In this document: positions 28,301 through 35,496 of the stretch, piece after piece
Position numbering within the stretch: position 1 is the first letter of the stretch
Layout of the letters: the number at the start of each line of letters is the position of its first letter
From: Maribacter cobaltidurans
GTDB taxonomy: Bacteria > Bacteroidota > Bacteroidia > Flavobacteriales > Flavobacteriaceae
DNA: 64,000 nt
Reading direction: 5' to 3'
Assembly: GCF_002269385.1 (NCBI RefSeq)
Contig: NZ_CP022957.1
Location: 1,545,001 to 1,609,000 of the forward strand
The notes under the pieces: generated by a model
Database searches by the model: none
Told to the model about the DNA's origin: nothing
Seen by the model: only the letters and a program-made list of their open reading frames with translations
Position numbers and translations under genes: made by a program

Positions 28301-28843
28301 ATCCGCAACCATCCAAGATTCTGGTAACGAGTCCGTTGAAACATGATTGGGTTGCACAACAGTAACTTTACCTTCCTGTACATTGGGATTCATGGGATGG
28401 CTGTCAAAATAGGCTCCGGATAGCTTACCGTACCAAGGCCAACCGTACTCCGTATCGGTGGCGGAATGGATGCCCACATAACCACCACCAGCTTGGATAA
28501 AACGTTCCATTTGACTTTGCTGTACGGGATCCAAAACATCGCCGGTGGTGTTCAAAAAGACGACTGCCATGAAATCCTTTAATTTGGCTTCATTAAATAG
28601 GGTGGCATCTTCTGTGACTTCAACCGTAAAATCATTTTGTTGTCCGAGTTTTTTAATCGCTTCGATACCAGATTCTATGGATTCATGCCGATAGCCGTCG
28701 GTCTTCGAGAAAACCAGAACCTTTACCTCGGCGGGTTTGAACATGAAGTAGGCGGCGATTGCGATAATTGCCAATAATATTCCTAGAACGGCAAGAACCC
28801 TAAGGATTCTCCTTTTAGTCCTTCCCTTTTTAGAGTTAGTCAT
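25388..28843 (-). CDS. ThuA - sugar dehydrogenase - PKD - cytochrome c - CBM6 fusion protein
   Basis: A 1151-residue multidomain protein with an N-terminal transmembrane anchor (about residues 12-34). Domains in order: ThuA (about 38-270; VLVFSKTDGYRHESI, GGGYVGIHSATD); a six-bladed glucose/sorbosone dehydrogenase beta-propeller (about 290-700; LRGKILRIKPEDDG, NRNPYRISVDSRTG); a PKD domain (about 735-815; DYDGDELSYKWTFSDTG); a cytochrome c with the haem motif CVSCH at 882-886; and a carbohydrate-binding domain of CBM6 type (about 1030-1150; IEAEDFD). It likely oxidises a sugar outside the cytoplasm and passes electrons to its own haem. It is the first gene after the palindrome at 28860. Confidence 0.92.
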   Translation of the reverse strand: MTNSKKGRTKRRILRVLAVLGILLAIIAIAAYFMFKPAEVKVLVFSKTDGYRHESIESGIEAIKKLGQQNDFTVEVTEDATLFNEAKLKDFMAVVFLNTTGDVLDPVQQSQMERFIQAGGGYVGIHSATDTEYGWPWYGKLSGAYFDSHPMNPNVQEGKVTVVQPNHVSTDSLPESWMVADEWYNYKSIEPTNNVLITVDESTYEGGTNGANHPIAWYKEYDGGRSFYTGMGHTDEQFSDSKFLSHLLGGIKYAIGLGQPVDYSKAYAELMPEENRFAKTVFTQNLNEPMELDFLSPNEIIFIERRGDVHIYDLEKGTDSVIHTMDVFSGLEDGLLGLAVDPNYKDNNWVYMYYSIPDEDKQNLSRFVLKDYTLDLASEKVLLQVDTQREECCHSAGSIEFGADGLLYLSTGDNTSPRADGYAPIDHREGRMPWDAQKSSANTNDLRGKILRIKPEDDGTYSIPEGNLFAKGETKTRPEIYVMGNRNPYRISVDSRTGFLYWGEVGPDGNNDSLNLGPRGYDEINQAQKAGNFGWPYLIADNEAYHARDYVANTTGAAYDSLKPINESPNNTGLRELPPSQPAMIYYPYAVSEEFPNLGTGSRNAMAGPIYHSEDYPDSGRNWPDYFDGKLLAYDWMRGWIFAVTFKEDGSFEKMSQIVPNMKFNNTIDMVYGPDGALYILEYGTGWFSQNVNATLSRIDFIKGNRAPKAEIAADKTIGADPLIVNFAGRNSIDYDGDELSYKWTFSDTGNESTEINPSYTFTESGKYKVNLEVTDSEGNTAETETEIMVGNELPELSWEITGGNSSFFWPDSPIDVKYKVDVSDAEDGKLSNGTLDASRVIISFDYLAEGSDKVLAMKDHSEMADASYSSIGKSLIGGSDCVSCHKEKEKSIGPAYLDIANKYASHTGAFEMLAGKIINGGSGNWGQVAMAAHPDLSETEAKQMAEYILSLSESATPKKSKYPPSGSYTNDSHIGSKTKGTYILTASYTDQGGGEIEGLNAQQTFLLNYPKIEAEDFDEGSSQKMNVPAGTVPDLDEALSIAIGQKGKYFMFKDLDLTGVKAIKGRFAVAAGIIKGGDVEFRVGGIDGELLGTITVEVGLTEFGLKEFQTNFNKSVEGKQDFYVVFKSEEKDESTMVGIVDWFEFFNKPL

Positions 28844-28859
28844 TTTTAATAGAATTAAT

Positions 28860-28884
28860 TATTTGAGTGAAATTCACTCAAATA
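28860..28884. promoter_or_regulatory. 25-bp perfect palindrome in the divergent sugar-locus promoter
   Basis: Two perfectly complementary 12-bp arms (TATTTGAGTGAA and its reverse complement) flank a single central A. The palindrome lies 17 bp upstream of the dehydrogenase-fusion start and 74 bp upstream of the divergent Nudix-type regulator. It is the obvious candidate operator for that regulator. Confidence 0.8.
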
Positions 28885-28957
28885 TATAAAAAAAAGAACC
28901 CCATTTACATTTTTATCAATTATATTCGTTTTGCAATCAATCGTTTATGCATACAGA

Positions 28958-29731
28958 ATGACCCAATTCACAACAGAAACCCTTGAATTTATTCGGGAGG
29001 AATTAAATTCATGCATTCCCCAATTATCCATCAACTGTGTTATTTTTAGATTTGATGGGGAAGCATTGCAGGTTGCCGTTGTGCAACAAGTACATGCAGA
29101 TATGTGGACCATACCCGGCGGTTTTGTCCGTCAAACCGAGGATATTGACCTTGCCGCCAAAAGAATTCTTTTCGAACAGACCCAACTGGACAATCTTCTA
29201 TTAAGTCAGTTTGGTACATTCGGAGCTGCGCAACGTGAGTTTGCCCAAGAAATCAGTAGATTTTCCACGCTGGGATTTCCCGAAGAGCTTATAAAATGGA
29301 TTTCGCAGCGTTTTGTTACAATCGGGTATTATAGTATTGTAGGACAAGAGCAGATCGGATTGGAAACTGGTCCATTTTTCAAAGAAGTCAAATGGATAAA
29401 TGTTCTTGAAAGCGATCATTTGGCAATGGATCATCCACAATTGGTATCGGAAGCACTATTGACCCTCCGCTCAGAACTCCAAAGCAGGCCTTTGATTACG
29501 AATTTCATGCCCGAAATCTTTACCATACCCGAATTACAAAAATTGTTTGAGGCCATTTTGGGAAGACCTGTGGATCGCGGTAACTTTCGTCAGCGGATTT
29601 TGAAGTCCAAGATTCTAATCAAGATTGGGCAGTCCAAAGAAAAAACTGGGAGTCGCCCGCCCATTCTATATAAATTGAATGAAAAGAAATATCTCGATTC
29701 TTTGACCCAAGATGTGAAGTTGGGATTTTAG
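28958..29731 (+). CDS. NrtR/AraR-like Nudix-domain transcriptional regulator
   Basis: A 257-residue regulator (ATG at 28958; a TTG at 28931 would add nine residues). Residues about 20-160 form a Nudix fold with WTIPGGFVRQTEDIDLAA, but the Nudix box is degenerate: the REUxEE core reads RILFEQ, so hydrolysis is unlikely. Residues about 170-245 form the winged-helix domain typical of NrtR-type regulators (FTIPELQKLFEAILGRPVDR, then NFRQRILKSKILI). In Bacteroidota, members of this group sense sugars and control carbohydrate genes. Its divergent position to the GH/dehydrogenase locus across a perfect palindrome makes it the likely local regulator. Confidence 0.88.
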   Translation: MTQFTTETLEFIREELNSCIPQLSINCVIFRFDGEALQVAVVQQVHADMWTIPGGFVRQTEDIDLAAKRILFEQTQLDNLLLSQFGTFGAAQREFAQEISRFSTLGFPEELIKWISQRFVTIGYYSIVGQEQIGLETGPFFKEVKWINVLESDHLAMDHPQLVSEALLTLRSELQSRPLITNFMPEIFTIPELQKLFEAILGRPVDRGNFRQRILKSKILIKIGQSKEKTGSRPPILYKLNEKKYLDSLTQDVKLGF

Positions 29732-29893
29732 CCAGTTAAACCGAAAGTATCCGGTGTTAGCTAGTGTCGATAATTTAGACAATAAAGCAATTCTAAACTG
29801 GGGTAGCTTACACATAACATAAGAAAATTCTATGAAATTCACCTTTACTACCCAACTTATTTTCAATATTACAGAACTAGTAAAATTTATAAC

Positions 29894-30343
29894 CTACCCT
29901 CGTATTTTATCCAATAATTTGTTCAGGTTTTTCACCTCATGCAAGGAAAGGTTTTTTAATAATAAATCTACTTTTTTTTCACAGTCATCCATTTCAGCGA
30001 GCAAAGTCAATCCTTTTGTCGTTAATGAAATTTCTTTTTGTCTGCGGTCAATTGAGTTTTCTTTTCGGTCAATATATTCTCTGTGAAAGAGTTTGTCGAC
30101 AATCCGGCTTACATCCGAATTCTTATCAAGCATTCTCTCTTTTAGATAACGGATAGATACATTTTCTTCTGCGCTAGCACCGCGGATAACCCTTAAAATA
30201 TTGTATTGCGACTCTGTCAATTTGTACTTTTTTAAATATTGTAAAAATTGATAACTAACATGCTTCTCGGTGTAAACTAAATTAATCAGCCCTTTGTGGT
30301 ACTCGTTCCTAAATCTACCTTTTATTTCATCTTCAATTTTCAT
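29894..30343 (-). CDS. MarR-family regulator
   Basis: A 149-residue winged-helix regulator. The central part has the MarR pattern: LTESQYNILRVIRGA, VSIRYLKERMLDKNSDVSRIVDKLFHREYIDR, then a wing with DRRQKEISLTTKGLTLL. Such proteins repress nearby genes and release DNA on binding phenolics, quinones or oxidants. It is the last of a compact minus-strand group with a dioxygenase-like protein and DoxX, lying 27 bp after the dioxygenase stop, and probably controls that group. Confidence 0.9.
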   Translation of the reverse strand: MKIEDEIKGRFRNEYHKGLINLVYTEKHVSYQFLQYLKKYKLTESQYNILRVIRGASAEENVSIRYLKERMLDKNSDVSRIVDKLFHREYIDRKENSIDRRQKEISLTTKGLTLLAEMDDCEKKVDLLLKNLSLHEVKNLNKLLDKIRG

Positions 30344-30370
30344 TTTTCACAATTAATCAATTACAAAGTG

Positions 30371-31279
30371 TTAACTATTAGATTCTATAATAAAGCTTCT
30401 GTTGCTAAACCCTGGTAATACATCCGAAAAAGTATGTCGAATATTGTCATTGTCATCAGCTAATGCCATTGCGTAAAGAACTGGAACGTAATGGTCAGGA
30501 GTGGGCGCGGCCATTTCCCCTAATTTGTTTTTTTTGTAATCAATCAAGGCTTTCACATCCCTATCTTCAATTCTTTTTCTTATCCAATCGTCAAATTCTG
30601 CTTCCCAACCATATATTTCTGTGTCCCCTGTTTGCATTTTACTCATTGCTAAATTTAAATTATGAATCAAAGCCCCACTCCCGATAATTAGCACCCCCTG
30701 TTTTCTATATTTTTTTAATTGAATTGCTAAATCATAATGATATTGAGCAGATTTGTAATAATCAATACTAAGTTGAAATACGGGAACATCGGCATTTGGA
30801 AAGAGGTGCATCAACATTGGCCAATTTCCATGGTCAAATCCCCACTCGGTAGTTGTTTGTATTTCCTTTATACCTTCAGCTACCTGTTTAGCCAATAGAG
30901 GATGTCCAGATGCTGGATATTTAATAGTATAGTAGTTGTCAGGAAAACCATAATAATCGTATATCGTTTTTGGTGCAGGAGATATATTGACAAAACTTCC
31001 CTCGGTACACCAGTGTGCAGAAATTACCAAAATAGCGTTAATGGAGTAGTTCTTCCTAATTTCTTTTCCTAAATCCCCAAGGTAAGTATTGAAAGGATTG
31101 CCATAATGGGGTACGGGAATATCCATTGGGCTTCCGTGCGAAGTAAAAAGTACCGGTAAGTTTTTGCCGGTAGGCTTTATTTGTTCTAACGCTTTAGCCA
31201 ATCCCGATAATTTAAATGTTTCTGACCCCAAAATTCCCATAATAGCTATTGACCTATAAATTATCTGGCGAATCGCCAT
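30371..31279 (-). CDS. DODA-type extradiol ring-cleavage dioxygenase (YgiD-like)
   Basis: A 302-residue member of the class III extradiol dioxygenase family, 4,5-DOPA dioxygenase type. Metal and active-site segments are visible: LFTSHGSPMD, VISAHWCTEGS, WGFDHGNWPMLMHLFP and IGSGALIHNL. The N-terminal 40 residues before LPVLFTSHGS are a short helical leader, perhaps a weak signal. The family cleaves or otherwise acts on catechol-like aromatics using Fe(II) or Zn. It lies between MarR and DoxX genes, a set commonly seen in quinone/aromatic stress responses. Confidence 0.9.
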   Translation of the reverse strand: MAIRQIIYRSIAIMGILGSETFKLSGLAKALEQIKPTGKNLPVLFTSHGSPMDIPVPHYGNPFNTYLGDLGKEIRKNYSINAILVISAHWCTEGSFVNISPAPKTIYDYYGFPDNYYTIKYPASGHPLLAKQVAEGIKEIQTTTEWGFDHGNWPMLMHLFPNADVPVFQLSIDYYKSAQYHYDLAIQLKKYRKQGVLIIGSGALIHNLNLAMSKMQTGDTEIYGWEAEFDDWIRKRIEDRDVKALIDYKKNKLGEMAAPTPDHYVPVLYAMALADDNDNIRHTFSDVLPGFSNRSFIIESNS

Positions 31280-31309
31280 GAGCCTGTCTCCCTCAGGCCA
31301 AGTTTTCTC

Positions 31310-31681
31310 TTAGCTCTTGAATTTTGGAAGCAGTTCCGGGTTACGAATAAAGGCAGTTATCCACACTAAAACGAGAATGACAGATTGCACAATAAATGGT
31401 TCTCCATGACTCATATGTGTGACAATGGCACCACCCATGTGTGCACTTAATAAGAATACACCGTAAACATTTGTTTTGGGAAACAAGAAAAGGAAGGCAG
31501 AAATTATTTCTCCCAGAGCAATAATGGTACGCCAATCACCTAGTCCCCAATTGGTAAAATTTTCCGCCATTTCAGGCATAGTGAACTTACCCATTGCACT
31601 AAATAAAAGCAAAGCCGTTAGTAACCCTGCAAATACCCATCCCGCGATTTTTCTTTTTTTACTTAATCCTTGTGTTTCCAT
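31310..31681 (-). CDS. DoxX-family membrane protein
   Basis: A 123-residue membrane protein, taking METQGLSKKRKIAGW at 31681 as the start; a longer frame to 31753 adds an unlikely hydrophobic extension. Four transmembrane helices are visible, with the family segment SAMGKFTMPEMAENFTNWGLGDWR between helices one and two. DoxX relatives are small quinone- or redox-linked membrane proteins. It is next to the dioxygenase gene on the same strand, 30 bp apart. Confidence 0.87.
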   Translation of the reverse strand: METQGLSKKRKIAGWVFAGLLTALLLFSAMGKFTMPEMAENFTNWGLGDWRTIIALGEIISAFLFLFPKTNVYGVFLLSAHMGGAIVTHMSHGEPFIVQSVILVLVWITAFIRNPELLPKFKS

Positions 31682-31694
31682 ATTAAAATTATTT

Positions 31695-31895
31695 TTAAAG
31701 TTTAGTATATGACCCATCACAAAAAGCACCTTTAGCAGTTTGATTACAACCACACAATTCTACTTTTTGGTCTTCTGTTATTTCTACGTCCGGAAGTACG
31801 GAATAGGTTCTTTTATGCATACCATCATAATAGGGTTGGATGCTGTTCTCTCTGCAAGTGCACCAGTATTTTTTACGAATTTCTTCATCAATAAC
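31695..31895 (-). pseudogene. CDGSH iron-sulfur domain remnant lacking a start codon
   Basis: A 66-codon open stretch reads as a tandem CDGSH-type protein: WCTCRENSIQPYYDGMH in the first half and CGCNQTAKGAFCDGSYT in the second. Canonical members have C-x-C...F-C-D-G-(S/T)-H twice; here the third Cys of the first motif is Tyr and the final His is Tyr. In frame, a TAG at 31896-31898 lies immediately upstream and there is no ATG/GTG/TTG at the right place, so the gene seems 5'-disrupted. Only a rare ATT start would rescue it. It lies between the DoxX and peroxiredoxin-like genes. Confidence 0.6.
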
Positions 31896-31985
31896 CTAAA
31901 GCATCTTTTGTGCAATTTTTGTTTCTTTCAGATTATACCTTCATTTTGTGTTCCAAAAAATATTTGCAACGGGGTAAACATCAAT

Positions 31986-32531
31986 TTATAATTGATTTAA
32001 TAATTCTTTAATCTTTGATCTTTTTTTATAATCACGATTAAAATGTCTCCAAATTACCTTACCATCTGTATCAATAATAAATGTTGCGGGTACAGGGAGT
32101 GTTTGAGAATCATCAGATTGTGCATTTTTTAGATTTGCACGGAGCATTGTATTATACATAAACCTTAATCCCTTGCTTGGAATAAAAGCTACATCAAATT
32201 GCTTCATTATCTTATAGTTTTTATCATATATTATGGGAACGGTAATACTTGTTTTTAGTATGGTTTTTTTAATGTTTTCTTGTTTTTCCGGAGTAATAAT
32301 TATAAGACTTGCTCCTTTATCTTCTATTTTCTTTAAATCCTCCTGTAACTTTCTTAAATGTGGCATACATATGGGACACCATTGTCCTCTATAAAAAACA
32401 ACTACCAATTTGCCTTTTTTTAGTAAATCAGATAACAGAATTTCATTTCCATTATGGTCAGTTCCACTAAATTCAATGACTGCATTTCCTACAGGTAATC
32501 CGTTACATTCCTTTACCGATTTCACAACCAT
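31986..32531 (-). CDS. Peroxiredoxin-like (AhpC/TSA) protein
   Basis: A 181-residue thioredoxin-fold protein of the AhpC/TSA-like group. The active site is VVFYRGQWCPICMPHLRKL, with a CxxC in place of the single peroxidatic Cys environment; the later PVPATFIIDTDGKVIWRHF is typical of the family. No signal peptide is obvious, so it is probably cytoplasmic. It should reduce peroxides or act as a thiol oxidoreductase. It belongs to the minus-strand redox group that includes the CDGSH remnant, DoxX, dioxygenase and MarR. Confidence 0.85.
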   Translation of the reverse strand: MVVKSVKECNGLPVGNAVIEFSGTDHNGNEILLSDLLKKGKLVVVFYRGQWCPICMPHLRKLQEDLKKIEDKGASLIIITPEKQENIKKTILKTSITVPIIYDKNYKIMKQFDVAFIPSKGLRFMYNTMLRANLKNAQSDDSQTLPVPATFIIDTDGKVIWRHFNRDYKKRSKIKELLNQL

Positions 32532-33073
32532 TCCTGTATTTCATTTCAAAGGCATACAAATATAAGTTAAAACAAAGTGTGTTGTAACATATAATATTGT
32601 TAAAAAACTCTCAAGAACTTGTTAATAGTATTAGCGGTAACTGCCTTTAGTGGGCAGTTCTGGTCTTTCAATGGAAATATGATGAAATTGAACAACTACG
32701 GTTTTGGAAAAAGACTAAGTCCGAAGAGAATCCTAAGTTAATTCTCTACAAAATTATCGAAGGGAGGTCTTACCATTTGCCGAGAGCCTATGTCCGAAAA
32801 TCTTGGTCAACAGCAACCCATGAAATTATTGCCCCGAAAATCATTTGAGAATTTTTTGAACAAACCTTAAAGTGCTAAAAGTAAAAGCAATGGAAAACAT
32901 CATGGTATTCTGCCACTCGCTATATTTAAAATGTGGGATTACCATGACGTAAATGAAGAATTATACTTAAACCTTCCACTTGCCCAATGCTCTTGTTTCT
33001 ACATAAATCGATGTTAAACCCCTATCTTCAAATAAGATTTAGTATATATCCATCGTTAAATAATTATATCAAA
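32532..33073. other. Intergenic region with one gene remnant
   Basis: About 540 bp between the peroxiredoxin-like and HD-domain genes. Apart from the remnant at 32651-32848 I see no gene or strong repeat. It separates minus-strand redox genes from plus-strand genes. Confidence 0.4.
32651..32848 (+). pseudogene. Unidentified 65-codon protein-like remnant
   Basis: After an in-frame TAG at 32648 the frame stays open for 65 codons with protein-like composition (for example FQWKYDEIEQLRFWKK and RSYHLPRAYVRKSW) and no start codon near its beginning. It looks like the 3' part of a larger gene. I do not recognise the family. Confidence 0.35.
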
Positions 33074-33129
33074 ATGCCAAACAACAATAAAGCAAAAAAA
33101 CCTTTGGGCAATCGTAAAAACATACTACT

Positions 33130-33717
33130 ATGATCGATAAAGCTAAAGACCATTGCACTCAACTACTTTTAAACGGTTCCTGTAGCAAACTTCCCTTTCA
33201 TAATATAGAACATACCAAGGAAGTAGTGGACAATGCAAGGCTTATTTCCAACTATCTTGGATTCACGGACGATGAAACCGAGCCAATTCTCATAGCTGCG
33301 TGGTTCCACGACACCGGACTTTCCAAAACCTATATTGGTCATGAGGAAGTCAGCAAAGCATTGGCCTCCGGGTTTTTAAAGAAAATGCATTATGATCCCA
33401 ATAGGTTGGATACTGTCCTTGAGTGTATCGATGCCACCAAAATGCCACAATGCCCCAAGAACAAGTATGCCGAGGTTTTGTGCGACGCCGACCTTTTTCA
33501 TATTGGCACGCCCAATTTTTTCTTTAAAAAACTGCTACTACGAAGGGAATGGGCGGTCAATGGGATAATGAATGTAAACGAAATGGAATGGCACCATGTA
33601 AACCTGAAATTTTTACACGAGAACCATTTCAAAACGAGGTATGGAAAAGATATTTTGGAAAAAGGGAAACTGGTCAACGAGGCAAAAGTGAAGTATATTC
33701 TTAGCTTTTATAATTAA
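33130..33717 (+). CDS. HD-domain phosphohydrolase
   Basis: A 195-residue HD-family protein. Metal ligands are spread as in the family: FHNIEHTKEVVDNA, AAWFHDTGLS with the HD pair, and LCDADLFHIG with the late Asp. HD proteins hydrolyse phosphates on nucleotides or signalling molecules; the substrate is unknown. Its ATG overlaps the stop of a 19-codon open frame (33074-33133, ATGA), suggesting coupled translation from a mini-cistron. Confidence 0.88.
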   Translation: MIDKAKDHCTQLLLNGSCSKLPFHNIEHTKEVVDNARLISNYLGFTDDETEPILIAAWFHDTGLSKTYIGHEEVSKALASGFLKKMHYDPNRLDTVLECIDATKMPQCPKNKYAEVLCDADLFHIGTPNFFFKKLLLRREWAVNGIMNVNEMEWHHVNLKFLHENHFKTRYGKDILEKGKLVNEAKVKYILSFYN

Positions 33718-33812
33718 GGGAACTCATAAGAATTGTGTTTGTGTTTCAAAAACAATACCGCCTTGTAAAGTCGGGCTTCCCACTTAGACTTGTACTTTAA
33801 AGGTGTAAAATG

Positions 33813-34619
33813 CTAATTGATATCGGGTATGACCAAAAGAGGAACTTCTGCCTTGAACGCCATTTTTTTCACAACGGATTCGCGGGAAAGTTCTACAAAA
33901 AAACTATGCCTATGCCTTACCATTGCTATCAGCCCAATCTTATTGTTCTCTTTTGCCAAGCGGTGCAATGCCTTGGTGACCGAAACGGTTTCTTTGACCT
34001 CTAGAAATCTATGGGGCAATCCTTTCAATCGCTGTTCAAGGCGTTCCTTATTTTTTAATTGACCGGCATTTAGTTCTTTCCCGGTCCCAATATGCACAAC
34101 TATAATGGTAGAATTCCAAATACGTGCTATATCCAGCATTGGGGTCAACTCATTTTCATCAGGATTGTCCGTAAATTCCGTTGCAAATATTATTTCATCG
34201 GTAGAAAATGGCAGGTTGTTCGGTACTACCATTACAGGGCAAGAATCAACAGTCTTAATCGTCCTAAAGGTATTGCTGCCCATAAACATTTCCCGCATTG
34301 CCGTAGACCCTTTGGTGCCTATGAACACATAATCTATTTTGTAGGTTGGTATAGTTTCTTCCAAAGCGTTGGCAAGAGTGCCAAATACAAACAGGTCTTT
34401 GAATTCATGTTTTGGATTATGACCCTCAGTGTCAAGTTTATCGGCTAACTCGTCAAGTTTTTGTTTGTAATTTTCCCTATTGTCAGGGGCGGACGGAACA
34501 ATGAAATAAGCATGTAACAGATAGAAAACACATTCTTCCCTTTTAAAAATGTGAATGGCATAGTCGATTGCTTTTTGGGCATCCTTTGAAAAATCCGTTG
34601 GTATTAGTATATTTTTCAT
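33813..34619 (-). CDS. Tandem universal stress protein (UspA family)
   Basis: A 268-residue protein starting MKNILIPTDFSKDAQKAIDY at 34619 (an ATG four codons earlier is possible). It contains two Usp domains, residues about 1-140 and 145-268. Domain one has a full ATP-loop-like FIGTKGSTAMREMFMGSNT; domain two is more divergent, ending AFKAEVPLLVIPD. Such proteins are general stress factors in the cytoplasm. It stands alone on the minus strand between the HD and TetR genes. Confidence 0.9.
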   Translation of the reverse strand: MKNILIPTDFSKDAQKAIDYAIHIFKREECVFYLLHAYFIVPSAPDNRENYKQKLDELADKLDTEGHNPKHEFKDLFVFGTLANALEETIPTYKIDYVFIGTKGSTAMREMFMGSNTFRTIKTVDSCPVMVVPNNLPFSTDEIIFATEFTDNPDENELTPMLDIARIWNSTIIVVHIGTGKELNAGQLKNKERLEQRLKGLPHRFLEVKETVSVTKALHRLAKENNKIGLIAMVRHRHSFFVELSRESVVKKMAFKAEVPLLVIPDIN

Positions 34620-34702
34620 TGCGGCAAGCATTTATATTTGGTAGTTTTCGCTTCAACCAAATTTACCTTGAAATACTTTTGTACCAAATGACATTTGTCA
34701 GT

Positions 34703-35299
34703 CTATTTTTGGATAAACTTATTGGTGTAATCTTTCGTCACAATACCTTTTATAGTGTTGATTATGAGATGTTGTAGAATCTCTTGCTGTGTATATTTAT
34801 CGAAAAGACTTGATCTACCAAAAGCGATAGCGTTCAAATTCAAAAAATACAGTTCACAAACCAACTTCAAGTTCACTTCTTTTTGAACAAAGCCCGATTT
34901 TTGTGCATCGACAAAGAGTTCGTAAACGGTTTTATTTACCAGATCATTCCGAAAGTCATTGAAGAGGTCATAGGCCTTGGGATAATATTTCTTTAGCCCA
35001 AATAGGAACGTGGGACTGAAATATTTTAAATGTTCGAAACCCTTTTTGTATATCAGTATGATCTTTTCGAGCGGATCTTTACAGAAAGCAATCTCAGGTT
35101 CTTGAATCTCCCTTGAATAGCTTTGCAACAGATAGGCCGTACTCTCTTGAACCAATTCCTCTTTTTTGTTAAAATAATGGTAGATGGTCTTCTTTGATAT
35201 GCCGAGCTGATTTGCCAACTCATCGAGTGTGAACCGTTTGCTCCCAAATTGAGTGAAGTTTAAGGCGGAGCACGCGACAAGTTCGGATTTACTGATCAT
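34703..35299 (-). CDS. TetR/AcrR-family regulator
   Basis: A 198-residue regulator with an N-terminal TetR HTH: RFTLDELANQLGISKKTIYHYFNKKEELVQ. The C-terminal ligand domain is divergent. It lies downstream of an acyltransferase gene on the same strand and about 2 kb from the RND efflux operon, so it may regulate lipid or efflux genes; no specific target is shown by the sequence. Confidence 0.92.
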   Translation of the reverse strand: MISKSELVACSALNFTQFGSKRFTLDELANQLGISKKTIYHYFNKKEELVQESTAYLLQSYSREIQEPEIAFCKDPLEKIILIYKKGFEHLKYFSPTFLFGLKKYYPKAYDLFNDFRNDLVNKTVYELFVDAQKSGFVQKEVNLKLVCELYFLNLNAIAFGRSSLFDKYTQQEILQHLIINTIKGIVTKDYTNKFIQK

Positions 35300-35496
35300 T
35301 GGGTCAGATTATTAAGGCAATATAAAGTTTACATATTTACCACGATAGCGAATATGATAAGAATTACCAAAATGATAAATAGTATTAGGTCGTTAAACCT
35401 TTTGTCTCGGTTCTTTCTAGTCAAATATAATTGGTCTTAAATTTCAATAGCTTTTTGGATAGACCAGATAATGCTGGGACCTTTAAAATCCCATCT

